Below are positions 24,758 to 32,672 of a DNA stretch of 64,000 nt, piece after piece. This stretch comes from Microbacterium galbinum. GTDB taxonomy: Bacteria > Actinomycetota > Actinomycetes > Actinomycetales > Microbacteriaceae. How positions within the stretch are numbered: position 1 is the stretch's first letter; every line of letters starts with the position of its first letter. The stretch is from assembly GCF_023101185.1 (NCBI RefSeq), contig NZ_CP078077.1, positions 585,530-649,529 on the forward strand, written 5' to 3'. The notes below the pieces were generated by a model that was not told where the DNA came from, did not search any database, and saw only the letters and a program-made list of their open reading frames with translations. Both the position numbers and the translations under genes were made by a program.

Positions 24758-25822
24758 GTGACCATTCAGCACGACCCCGCGATCCGGGGCTTCGCCAGTG
24801 ACAACTACTCCGGCATCCACCCCGAGGTGCTCGCCGCGATCGCGACCGCCAACGACGGCCACCAGGGCGCCTACGGCAGCGACGCGTACACCGCGCGCCT
24901 GCAGGAGGTCGTTCGTTCCCACTTCGGCGAGCGCGCCGAGGCCTTCCCCGTCTTCAACGGCACGGGCGCGAACGTCACCGGCCTCCAGTCGATGCTTCCC
25001 CGCTGGGGTGCGGTGATCGCGGCCACGACCGCGCACATCAACGTCGACGAGGGCGGTGCTCCCGAGAAGATCGGCGGGTTCAAGCTGCTCACGGTGCCCA
25101 CCGACGACGGCAAGCTCACCCCCGAGCTCATCGACCGCGAAGCCTGGGGCTGGGGCGACGAGCACCGCGCGCAGCCGCTGGTGGTCTCGATCACCCAGTC
25201 GACCGAGCTCGGCACCCTCTACACCGCCGACGAGATCCGTACGATCGCCGATCACGCGCACGAGCGCGGCATGAAGCTGCACCTCGACGGCGCTCGCCTC
25301 TCGAACGCCGCCGCCGCCCTCGATCTGCCGCTCGCGGCCTTCACCACGGATGCCGGCGTCGACGTGCTCAGCTTCGGCGGCACCAAGAACGGCGCCATGC
25401 TCGGCGAGGCCGTCGTGGTGCTGAACCCCGAGGCATCCGACGGGCTGATCTACTCGCGCAAGTTCAACATGCAGCTCTCGTCGAAGATGCGCTTCGTGTC
25501 GGCGCAGTTGATCGCTCTGCTCGAGGGCGACCTGTGGCTGCGCAACGCGCGTCACGCGAACGCCATGGCCGCCCGCCTCCGTGGCGAGATCGAGCAGGGC
25601 ATCGCATCGGGTTCGATCACCGGCGTCGCCTTCACGCAGCCGACCCAGTCGAACGGCGTGTTCGCGACTCTGCCCGACGGCGTCGCCGACGCGCTGCGCG
25701 AATCGTTCCGCTTCTACGACTGGGATGCCGCGCGCAACGAGGTGCGCTGGATGTGCAGCTTCGACACCCACGAGGACGACGTCGACGCGTTCGTCACCGA
25801 GCTCGCGCGCCTCACGGCCTGA
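24758..25822 (+). CDS. Low-specificity L-threonine aldolase family enzyme
   Basis: A 354-residue PLP-dependent fold-type I enzyme of the beta-eliminating lyase/threonine aldolase family, splitting threonine or allo-threonine into glycine and acetaldehyde. Recognisable parts are FASDNYSGIHPEV at the N-terminus, the HINVDEGGAPE loop, LHLDGARLSNAA (Asp that holds the pyridine nitrogen) and SFGGTKNGAMLGEAV with the Schiff-base Lys. It starts at GTG 24758, with TAGGCT ending 6 nt before it. Members vary in specificity, so the exact amino acid is not certain. Confidence 0.88.
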   Translation: MTIQHDPAIRGFASDNYSGIHPEVLAAIATANDGHQGAYGSDAYTARLQEVVRSHFGERAEAFPVFNGTGANVTGLQSMLPRWGAVIAATTAHINVDEGGAPEKIGGFKLLTVPTDDGKLTPELIDREAWGWGDEHRAQPLVVSITQSTELGTLYTADEIRTIADHAHERGMKLHLDGARLSNAAAALDLPLAAFTTDAGVDVLSFGGTKNGAMLGEAVVVLNPEASDGLIYSRKFNMQLSSKMRFVSAQLIALLEGDLWLRNARHANAMAARLRGEIEQGIASGSITGVAFTQPTQSNGVFATLPDGVADALRESFRFYDWDAARNEVRWMCSFDTHEDDVDAFVTELARLTA

Positions 25823-25849
25823 GGCCGCGCGGAGCCTCGGCCGGCGCGC

Positions 25850-27673
25850 TCATCGCTTCGACTTGCGATACCCGGCCTTCACTGCCGCAGCCTCGGTCCG
25901 GAAGCACTCCTCGGGCTTCGTCTTCGAGTAGTAGGCGCCGGATGGCACGTGATAGATGTGCGAGCTGGCGTTGCCCTTGATCGGCGCCCACGACGGGCAG
26001 TCCCACGACGAGACGGGTGTGGTCCGGTTCGGGTACGTCACCGCAGCGGATGCCGTGGACGTCCGCTGCGCCGTGACGTAGCCGCTCTTCGCTCCGGTCA
26101 CCCGTACCGTGACGCGCTTGCCGACCATGCCCGCCGTCACGGAGAGCGTGGAGCCCGTCGCGTTCGCGATGGCCTTCCCGTCGAGGTACCACGCGTAGGC
26201 GATGCGGGTGCCGGCGGTCCAGGCACCGGCGGCGGCGGTGAGGCGGTTTCCCACGACGGCGGAGCCGCTCAGTGTCGGCGTCGGGGCCGCGAGAACCGCG
26301 AGCACGGCGGACGTCGGGACGGAACGCTTCGCCGCTGTAGCGAACCCGGCCTTCGTGCCGGTCACGACGACCGTGATGGTCTTGCCCGCTGCTGTCGCCG
26401 GAATCTTGAAGGCCGTCATCGTCGCCTTCGGCACCGCGACCCCACTGACGTACCACTGGTACGTCAGCTTCGCTCCCGCCGTCCAGGTGCCGGCCGCCGC
26501 GGTGAGCGTCTGCCCGACGATCGCCGAACCCGAGACCTTGGGCACGGGAGCCGTCATCGGCTGGACGACGGCGGATGTCGCCACCGATGTCCGCGTCGTC
26601 ACGAGATACGTGGCCTTGCGTCCCACGACCTGCACCGAGATCTTCTTGCCGACCAGCGACGCGGGGACGACGAAGGTCGCCGCGGTGGCCTTCGAGATCG
26701 CGACTCCGTTCGCCAGCCACTGATACGTGAGCGCGGCCCCGGACGTCCACGACCCGGTCGATGCGCTGAGCTTCTGCCCGACCGTCGGGGATCCGGTGAT
26801 CGTCGGCGTCGCAGCCTCCATCAGACGCAGACTCTCGAGCTTCGCAGTGATCCCCGTACGGACGGTCGCTGCTCCCAGAACGATGCGTTCCGCCTGGGCG
26901 AATCCCGGTGCGTCGTTCCACCATTCGGACGACGCCCCCGTCACCGCCGACACGAACGCGACACGGTAATCCCCCGCCGGCAGCCCGCCGACGGCGAACG
27001 TGCCGGTGTCGGAGACGTAGTCCGCCGAGGTCGCAACTGTGCCCGTCCCGGAACCGGGGTAGACGGCCACGGCGATGCGCCTCCCCCGCAGATCGACACC
27101 GGCGGGGACCGTCACCGATCCCGAGACGAGCGCCGACGCGGTGAGAGCCACGTCGTACGCCAGACCCGCCGAGTCCACGACGACGGTCGCAGCGCCGTCC
27201 GGAGTCGTCGAGTCGACACCCCAGCGGTCGAAAACCGCACGTCCCCGCGAGACGACGGCGAGCAGGACCTCGCCCACGGGCACCTGCAGGGAATAGCTCC
27301 CCGTGTCACCGACCGGGGCCGCCGCGAGCGGTGAGGCCACGTCGGATCCCGGCGAGTACGCGACGACGTACGTGCTCCCACTCGCCAGGGCGACGGCTGC
27401 GGGGAACGTCACCGTCCCGGCGACGACGCCCGTCTCGGGAACACCCTCGACGGGTTCCGTCGGCTGAGCCGCGCGCTCGGCCGCGGCGATGGCCGCCCGC
27501 GGGAGACGATCCGCGAAGGAGGCGAACGCCGGCTCGGTCGCGGCCACCGTCGCTCCTGCGATCTGGGCCGAAGCTGCGGGCGTTGCCACCGCGATCAGCA
27601 TCGACGCCAGCATGACAGCGGCGACCGTGACAGCAACGGATCGACCGAAGCGCGGGCGCAGGGGGATCGCCAT
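25850..27673 (-). CDS. Secreted surface protein with three Ig-like repeats and a C-terminal Cys-containing domain
   Basis: A roughly 607-residue exported protein. A Sec signal peptide ends near ATPAASA. Two carboxypeptidase-regulatory-like beta domains (about 80-285) are followed by three repeats of about 90 residues (about 290-555), each with a TxSGSxxVGxxLTA...W..G....YxW pattern typical of bacterial Ig-like cell-surface arrays. The C-terminal 50 residues (WDCPSWAPIKGNASS, then YHVPSGAYYSKTKPEECF) form a small domain seen on many actinobacterial exoproteins, which I take to be the 'sunset' type. No LPXTG anchor is present. ATG 27673 has GAGAGG 6 nt upstream; ATG 27679 is the alternative. 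Confidence 0.82.
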   Translation of the reverse strand: MAIPLRPRFGRSVAVTVAAVMLASMLIAVATPAASAQIAGATVAATEPAFASFADRLPRAAIAAAERAAQPTEPVEGVPETGVVAGTVTFPAAVALASGSTYVVAYSPGSDVASPLAAAPVGDTGSYSLQVPVGEVLLAVVSRGRAVFDRWGVDSTTPDGAATVVVDSAGLAYDVALTASALVSGSVTVPAGVDLRGRRIAVAVYPGSGTGTVATSADYVSDTGTFAVGGLPAGDYRVAFVSAVTGASSEWWNDAPGFAQAERIVLGAATVRTGITAKLESLRLMEAATPTITGSPTVGQKLSASTGSWTSGAALTYQWLANGVAISKATAATFVVPASLVGKKISVQVVGRKATYLVTTRTSVATSAVVQPMTAPVPKVSGSAIVGQTLTAAAGTWTAGAKLTYQWYVSGVAVPKATMTAFKIPATAAGKTITVVVTGTKAGFATAAKRSVPTSAVLAVLAAPTPTLSGSAVVGNRLTAAAGAWTAGTRIAYAWYLDGKAIANATGSTLSVTAGMVGKRVTVRVTGAKSGYVTAQRTSTASAAVTYPNRTTPVSSWDCPSWAPIKGNASSHIYHVPSGAYYSKTKPEECFRTEAAAVKAGYRKSKR

Positions 27674-27811
27674 GGGCATCCTCTCGGAGGGACGGGACGC
27701 GATCGAGTATCACGCCGAACACGGCTCTCTCGGAGCAGATCGCCTATGACATAGATACACCGGCAGAGGCCTCGAAGGCCATATGCAGAATGCGATGTGC
27801 CGCCGGCGCGC

Positions 27812-28423
27812 TCAGCGCAGCAGGCCGAGGCTCGCGAGCGCCTGCCGGATGAGCGTGCCGCGGCCGCCCTCCATCTCCGACCAGACCGCGTCGGAACCCG
27901 CGGCCTCGGGCGAGAACCAGGTGACCTCGAGGGCATCCTGACGGGGCTCGCAGGTGCCGGTGACCGGCACCACGAAGGCGAGCGACACGGCGTGCTGCCG
28001 GTCGTCGTGGTAGGCGCTCACGCCGGGGATCGGGAAGTACTCGGCCACCGTGAACGGCAGGGGCTGGGGCGGGAGCAGCGGGAACGCCATCGGACCGAGG
28101 TCGTTCTCGACGTGGCGGAACAGCGCGTCGCGGATGGTCTCGCCGAAGCGCACGCGGCCCGAGACGATCGTGCGCGTCATCTCACCCAGGGGCGTCGAGC
28201 GGAGCAGGATGCCGATCTCGCTCACCTGGCCGGATCCGTCGGTACGCACCGGGATCGCCTCGACGTAGAGCATCGGCAGGTGCCGGCGCGCCTCCTCGAG
28301 CTCGACGTCGCTCAGCCACCCGGGGTTCGCGTCGGGCGCAGGGGGCTGGGGTGCACCGTCGCCGAAGCCGCCGAGGCCGTCGTCGTCGGGCTCGGGGTCG
28401 GGATCAGGTGTGCGCACCGCCAT
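27812..28423 (-). CDS. Nudix-fold protein (DUF4916-type) with degenerate Nudix box
   Basis: A 203-residue protein of the actinobacterial DUF4916/Nudix group. After an acidic Pro-rich N-terminal tail (about 35 residues) the fold starts at LYVEAIPVRTD. The Nudix box region reads GRVRFGETIRDALFRHVEND then LG, which keeps the first Gly and Glu and the Arg but has lost the paired catalytic glutamates of REUXEEXGU (Asn and Asp in their place). It may therefore bind nucleotides or act on an unusual substrate rather than hydrolyse standard diphosphates. ATG 28423 follows AAAGGACAC. Confidence 0.8.
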   Translation of the reverse strand: MAVRTPDPDPEPDDDGLGGFGDGAPQPPAPDANPGWLSDVELEEARRHLPMLYVEAIPVRTDGSGQVSEIGILLRSTPLGEMTRTIVSGRVRFGETIRDALFRHVENDLGPMAFPLLPPQPLPFTVAEYFPIPGVSAYHDDRQHAVSLAFVVPVTGTCEPRQDALEVTWFSPEAAGSDAVWSEMEGGRGTLIRQALASLGLLR

Positions 28424-28515
28424 GTGTCCTTTCTACCAGCAGCATCCGACTTCCCCTATGGCCATGCCGTGCCGGGGCCGGGCCGGTGTCGGCGACCCCT
28501 GGCAGGATGGACGGC

Positions 28516-29172
28516 ATGAGCGAGGAGCTGACGATCGACGACGCCGCGACCCGGTGGGTGCCGGGCGACCGCACGGGCAAGCCGCTGCTGGTGCTGCTGC
28601 ACGGCTACGGCGCCGACGAGCACGACCTCATCGGCCTGGCCCCGTATCTGCCCGCGGACATCGCCGTGGCATCCGTCGCTGCCCCCCTCGCCCCTCCGTT
28701 CCCGATGCCGGGCCGGTCCTGGTACCCCATCGAGGGTCTGAACGGTCGTCGGCCCGAAGACGTCACGGTCGCCGCCCGCGCGTTCCTCCGCTGGCTCGAC
28801 GTCGCCGCCGGCGACGCGTCGTCGGTGGCACTCCTCGGCTTCTCGCAGGGCGCGGCCGTCGCCCTCCAGACGCTGCGCCTCGCCCCTGAACGGCTCGGCG
28901 CGGTCGTCGCCCTGAGCGGCTACGCCACCCCGGGCGACCTGCCCGGCGACGAGGCCCTGCGCGAGCTGCGTCCGTCGGTGTTCTGGGGCCGCGGATCGGC
29001 CGACGACGTGATCCCCGAGGCGCTCATCACGCACACCTCGCTGTGGCTCCCCGACCACTCCACGCTCTCCGGCAGGGTCTACACCGGGCTCACGCACAGC
29101 ATCTCCGAGGAGGAGCTCGGCGACGTGCACCAGTTCCTCGCGCTCTGGCTCGAGGGCATCGCCGGCGAGTGA
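28516..29172 (+). CDS. Phospholipase/carboxylesterase-family alpha/beta hydrolase
   Basis: A 218-residue single-domain esterase of the acyl-protein-thioesterase/carboxylesterase type. The oxyanion region is VLLHGYGADEHDLIGL, the nucleophile elbow LLGFSQGAAVALQ, the Asp is in the loop WGRGSADDVIPE, and the catalytic His in YTGLTHSISEEE. CAGGAT (28503-28508) ends 7 nt before ATG 28516; an ATG at 28507 would add three residues. Natural esters are unknown. It is divergent from the Nudix-type gene. Confidence 0.87.
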   Translation: MSEELTIDDAATRWVPGDRTGKPLLVLLHGYGADEHDLIGLAPYLPADIAVASVAAPLAPPFPMPGRSWYPIEGLNGRRPEDVTVAARAFLRWLDVAAGDASSVALLGFSQGAAVALQTLRLAPERLGAVVALSGYATPGDLPGDEALRELRPSVFWGRGSADDVIPEALITHTSLWLPDHSTLSGRVYTGLTHSISEEELGDVHQFLALWLEGIAGE

Positions 29173-29230
29173 CCCGCGCGGCGCTCGGGCGCGGCGCTCC
29201 GGCGCGACGCTCCGGCGCGACACGCCCGGG

Positions 29231-29454
29231 TTGCACGACGGCATCCGCCGGGGGTATCGTCGTCACGTCCTGTCCGCCGTGTCTGGAAGTCCTTTGATCT
29301 GATCCGTCGCCTCCGCGCTCCTCTTTCCGCGCGCTGACCCGACGATCGCCGACTCCACCCGGCCGCTCTCCTCCCGCCTTCGACGGCGCCGCGCAGGAGA
29401 CCCGCCGTGCAGGCCCGGTGTCAGTGCACCCTCGCACTCGACAGGAGACACACC
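29231..29454 (+). promoter_or_regulatory. Promoter and long leader of the ABC-F gene
   Basis: A sigma-70-type promoter is visible: -35 TTGCAC (29231-29236), 18-nt spacer, -10 TATCGT (29255-29260). It would give a leader of about 190 nt before the GTG at 29455. The leader contains a 7-codon frame from GTG 29274 ending in TGA (MSGSPLI) without a clear ribosome site, and two AGGAG sites near the end, each before a GTG (29407 and 29455) in the same frame. Long leaders with small frames regulate many antibiotic-resistance ABC-F genes by attenuation; that role here is a hypothesis. Confidence 0.45.
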
Positions 29455-31056
29455 GTGTCAACCCCCACCCTTCACGCATCGGTCACGCTCGACCGCCTCA
29501 CCTTCGCCTGGCCCGACGGCTCCACCGCCCTCGATTCCGTGTCGGGCGCCTTCGGCGCGGGTCGCACCGGCCTCGTCGGCCGCAACGGCGCCGGAAAGTC
29601 CACCCTGCTCCGCCTCATCGCCGGCGAACTCGACCCGACGGCGGGCACGGTGACCACCACCGGTGACGTCGCGTACCTGCCGCAGCAGCTCACGCTCGAC
29701 GTCGAACGACGCGTCGCCGACCTGCTCGGGGTCGCGGCGGCACTCGACGCCGTCCGCGCGATCTCGGCGGGCGACGTCGACCCCGCCCACTTCGACGCGG
29801 TCGGCGACGACTGGGACATCGAGGCGCGAGCCGCGGCATCCCTCGCCGAGGCCGGACTCTCGCCCGAGTTCCTCGACCGCCGCGTCGGGGAGCTCTCGGG
29901 CGGTGAGGCGGTGCTCGTGGCGATCGCCGGCATCCGTCTGCGGCGCGCCCCGATCACGCTGCTCGACGAACCCACCAACAACCTCGACCGCGACGCCCGT
30001 GCGAAGCTCGCCGCGATGGTGACGTCGTGGAAGGGCACGCTCATCGTCGTCAGTCATGACGTCTCGCTGCTCGACAGGATGGACGACACCGCCGAACTGT
30101 TCGGCCGCACCCTGAGCGTGTTCGGCGGACCGTACTCCGAATGGCGCGCGTGGCTGGACGCCGAGCAGGATGCCGCGCGACAGGCCGAGCGCGATGCCGC
30201 CCAGGTCGTGCGCAAGGAGAAGCGCCAGCGCATCGAGGCGGAGACCAAGCTCGCGCACCGTGCGCGCACGGCCCGCAAGGCCGAGATCGAGAAGCGCGTG
30301 CCGAAGATCATCGCGCACGGCCGGAAGATGGCCGCGGAGGTGTCGGCCGGCAAGCTGCGCACCGAGGTCGGGGCGAAGGAGGATGCCGCGCGCGCCGCCC
30401 TCGATGAGGCGGGGCGCCGCGTGCGCGCCGAGGCGTCGATGAAGATCGAGCTTCCCGACCCGCAGGTCTCGCGCAGCCGCCGCATCGCCACGATCGCCGA
30501 TGCGGAGAGGTCGTGGGTCGTGCAGGGCCCCGAGCGGGTCGCGCTGATCGGGCGCAACGGTGCGGGCAAGACGACCCTGCTGGAGCGCCTGGTCGCCGGG
30601 GCCGCGCCGGAGGACGGACGGGCGGTCGCCGCCGCGCACGTCGATCACATCGGCTACCTGCCGCAACGGGTCGACGGCCTCGACGGGACGCTCACCGTGT
30701 TCGAGAACATCGCCGCGGCCGCCCCGCACGTGCCCGAGAAGGAGTTGCGCAATCGGCTCGCACGCTTCCTCATCCGCGGCGCGACGGCCGACCGGCCGGT
30801 GGGGGCCCTGTCGGGAGGCGAGCGCTTCCGCGTCGCGCTGGCGACGCTGCTGCTGGCGGATCCCGCGCCGCAGCTCGTGGTGCTCGACGAGCCGACGAAC
30901 AACCTCGACCTCGACACGGTCGACCAGCTCGTCGACGCGCTGACGGCGTACCGCGGCGCCGTGCTGGTCGTGAGCCACGACGACGCCTTCCTTTCCCGTC
31001 TCGCTCTCGACCTCACTCTCGAGATCGACGGCGAGGGGATGCTGCAGGAGGTGTGA
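29455..31056 (+). CDS. ABC-F family ATPase (ribosome-acting)
   Basis: A 533-residue soluble protein with two ABC ATPase domains and no membrane part, the ABC-F layout. Walker A motifs are GRNGAGKST and GRNGAGKTT, signatures LSGGEAVL and LSGGERFR, Walker B LLDEPTNNLD and VLDEPTNNLD. A charged, Lys/Arg/Glu-rich linker (about residues 235-335) joins them and would reach toward the ribosomal P site. Members either assist translation or protect ribosomes from antibiotics; the long leader hints at the latter. GTG 29455 has AGGAG 7 nt upstream; an in-frame GTG at 29407 with its own AGGAG would add 16 residues. Confidence 0.9.
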   Translation: MSTPTLHASVTLDRLTFAWPDGSTALDSVSGAFGAGRTGLVGRNGAGKSTLLRLIAGELDPTAGTVTTTGDVAYLPQQLTLDVERRVADLLGVAAALDAVRAISAGDVDPAHFDAVGDDWDIEARAAASLAEAGLSPEFLDRRVGELSGGEAVLVAIAGIRLRRAPITLLDEPTNNLDRDARAKLAAMVTSWKGTLIVVSHDVSLLDRMDDTAELFGRTLSVFGGPYSEWRAWLDAEQDAARQAERDAAQVVRKEKRQRIEAETKLAHRARTARKAEIEKRVPKIIAHGRKMAAEVSAGKLRTEVGAKEDAARAALDEAGRRVRAEASMKIELPDPQVSRSRRIATIADAERSWVVQGPERVALIGRNGAGKTTLLERLVAGAAPEDGRAVAAAHVDHIGYLPQRVDGLDGTLTVFENIAAAAPHVPEKELRNRLARFLIRGATADRPVGALSGGERFRVALATLLLADPAPQLVVLDEPTNNLDLDTVDQLVDALTAYRGAVLVVSHDDAFLSRLALDLTLEIDGEGMLQEV

Positions 31057-31071
31057 GCGGCCGGAGCGCGC

Positions 31072-32151
31072 TCACTCGAAGGTCACGACGAGCGCGCTCC
31101 CGCTGACCTCGACCGAGCCGCTCGTCGACAGCTCGCCCTCGAAGGTCACCGGCTCCGCGGCATCCGCGGGGGCGTAGACGGCCCGGACGGCTCCTCCCCG
31201 TGCGACGAACATCTCGCCGTCGAGCAGCAACTCGACGGTCGGGTACGTGTCGACGGTCCATTCGACCTCGACGGTGCGGGCGTCCAGCGGCGCGCTCAAC
31301 GGGCATCCGTCGACCCGCCAGGTGGTCTGCGTGGCGCACTCGTCGAGATGCCCGTCGACTTGGCGCTGCACCTCCTCCGAGAAGTTCGCGTTCGGGACGA
31401 CGGCGACCTTCCGCGCTCCGTCCGGTGCGCCGGTGATGACGAGTTCGTCGATATCCGTCTGGTAGAACGTGTCATCGATCGCCGCGACCGGGTACACCGC
31501 CGGGTGCAGCGCGAGCGGCAGGACCTCGCCCGAATCGACCGTCGGCGTCTCGACACCGCCGAGGAGGAACGCCGGGTCCCCCTCGGTGACGATGAAGCGG
31601 TCGGTCAGCGCAGTCCTGACCTGCCACTGCCCCGACTCCTCGTCGCGGGCGAGCGAGAGGGTCGTGTCGTGCCGCTCTCCCGCCAGGGCGAAGGACACGT
31701 CCACGCTCGTGACGCTCGCGGCGTCATCGGCGTCTGCGGGGGCATCGACGACGACGTCCCGAATCCGTTCGGTCGCGGCGCCGAGCACCTCGTCGGTCAG
31801 CATCGACGGGTCGTCCAGCTTCTCGATCTCCTGCGGCCGGGGTGCCACGAGAGCCGCGGCCGCGGTGGCGTCGCCGTCGGCGATGTGCTGGAGGTATCGC
31901 TCGGCGACCTCACCGGCGCTCGGCCCGCGATTCGCACCGTTCACCGCCACCAGGACACCGGCGATCACCGCCGCGAGGACCGCGGCTCCGACGAACACCC
32001 ATAGGAGGATCCACGCACCCGCGCGGGTACGGCGCGGCGGGCCGGGGTGCGCGGTGTGCGCGCCGGGATGAGGCGGCGATGGATGCTGCGGCGTGGAGTT
32101 CTGCGGCGCCGGAACGCCGTGGGCAGGCTGCGGTGCATGCGGATCGGTCAT
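31072..32151 (-). CDS. Membrane-anchored protein with exposed NTF2-like/DUF4878-type domain
   Basis: A 359-residue protein. A cytoplasmic His/Pro-rich N-terminus (about 40 residues, HPSPPHPGAH type) precedes one membrane helix at about 45-68. Two extracytoplasmic parts follow: an NTF2-like segment starting SAGEVAERYLQHIADGDATA, and a C-terminal beta-rich half with two Cys (ECATQTTW, DGCPLSAP) that could form a disulfide. Function is not known; similar proteins occur widely in Microbacteriaceae. ATG 32151 has GGGGGAG at good spacing. It converges on the ABC-F gene with 15 bp between stops. Confidence 0.8.
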   Translation of the reverse strand: MTDPHAPQPAHGVPAPQNSTPQHPSPPHPGAHTAHPGPPRRTRAGAWILLWVFVGAAVLAAVIAGVLVAVNGANRGPSAGEVAERYLQHIADGDATAAAALVAPRPQEIEKLDDPSMLTDEVLGAATERIRDVVVDAPADADDAASVTSVDVSFALAGERHDTTLSLARDEESGQWQVRTALTDRFIVTEGDPAFLLGGVETPTVDSGEVLPLALHPAVYPVAAIDDTFYQTDIDELVITGAPDGARKVAVVPNANFSEEVQRQVDGHLDECATQTTWRVDGCPLSAPLDARTVEVEWTVDTYPTVELLLDGEMFVARGGAVRAVYAPADAAEPVTFEGELSTSGSVEVSGSALVVTFE

Positions 32152-32195
32152 CGTCTCCCCCTGGTCGATCTGCACCCACCGTATCGGTCATGCCG

Positions 32196-32603
32196 TCAGG
32201 GCCGCCTGCTCCGCATCGCCCGCATGTGGGAGATCTCGGGGTCGGCGGCGTGGAGCGCATAGTCGTCGGATTCGCGCGCGACGAGGGCGACACGGCCCTG
32301 AGCGTCGTGGTGAAGGCCCCAGCCATAGCGCTTGCCGAGCGGCGAGGAACGCAGGCAGGGGCGCCCGACGGAGAAGAACAGGGCACGCTCGACGGCGTCG
32401 TCGACGGCGATTCCCGCTCGCAGGGCGAACGTCTCGAATACGACGTCGTCCGACGTGCGGCCGTACGGATGCTCGGCGATCAGCCGGTAGTGCAGGGCGG
32501 CGATGGTGGGTTTCTCGCTCGCGGGCGGCTCGACCGCGTGATCGGTCGGGCAGTCCTCGGCGACCTCGATGAACGCGTCGCGGTAGTTCGTGGTGTGCGC
32601 CAT
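32196..32603 (-). CDS. DUF6157 family protein
   Basis: A 135-residue cytoplasmic protein matching DUF6157: MAHTTNYRDAFIEVAEDCP at the start, then HYRLIAEHPYGRTSDDVVF and GRPCLRSSPLGKRYGWGLHHD. It has a compact alpha/beta look, with no catalytic motif I can name. The ATG at 32603 is chosen because family members begin with this MxxTTN/YRDTFI-type sequence; the longer open frame lacks support. It is divergent from lhr with 69 bp between the start codons, so they may share a control region. Confidence 0.85.
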   Translation of the reverse strand: MAHTTNYRDAFIEVAEDCPTDHAVEPPASEKPTIAALHYRLIAEHPYGRTSDDVVFETFALRAGIAVDDAVERALFFSVGRPCLRSSPLGKRYGWGLHHDAQGRVALVARESDDYALHAADPEISHMRAMRSRRP

Positions 32604-32672
32604 GGATACAGCATGCGCCCCGCCTCCGACAACCGTCGAGCCCATGTCGGTGGCCCGGGCCAAGATGGACGT

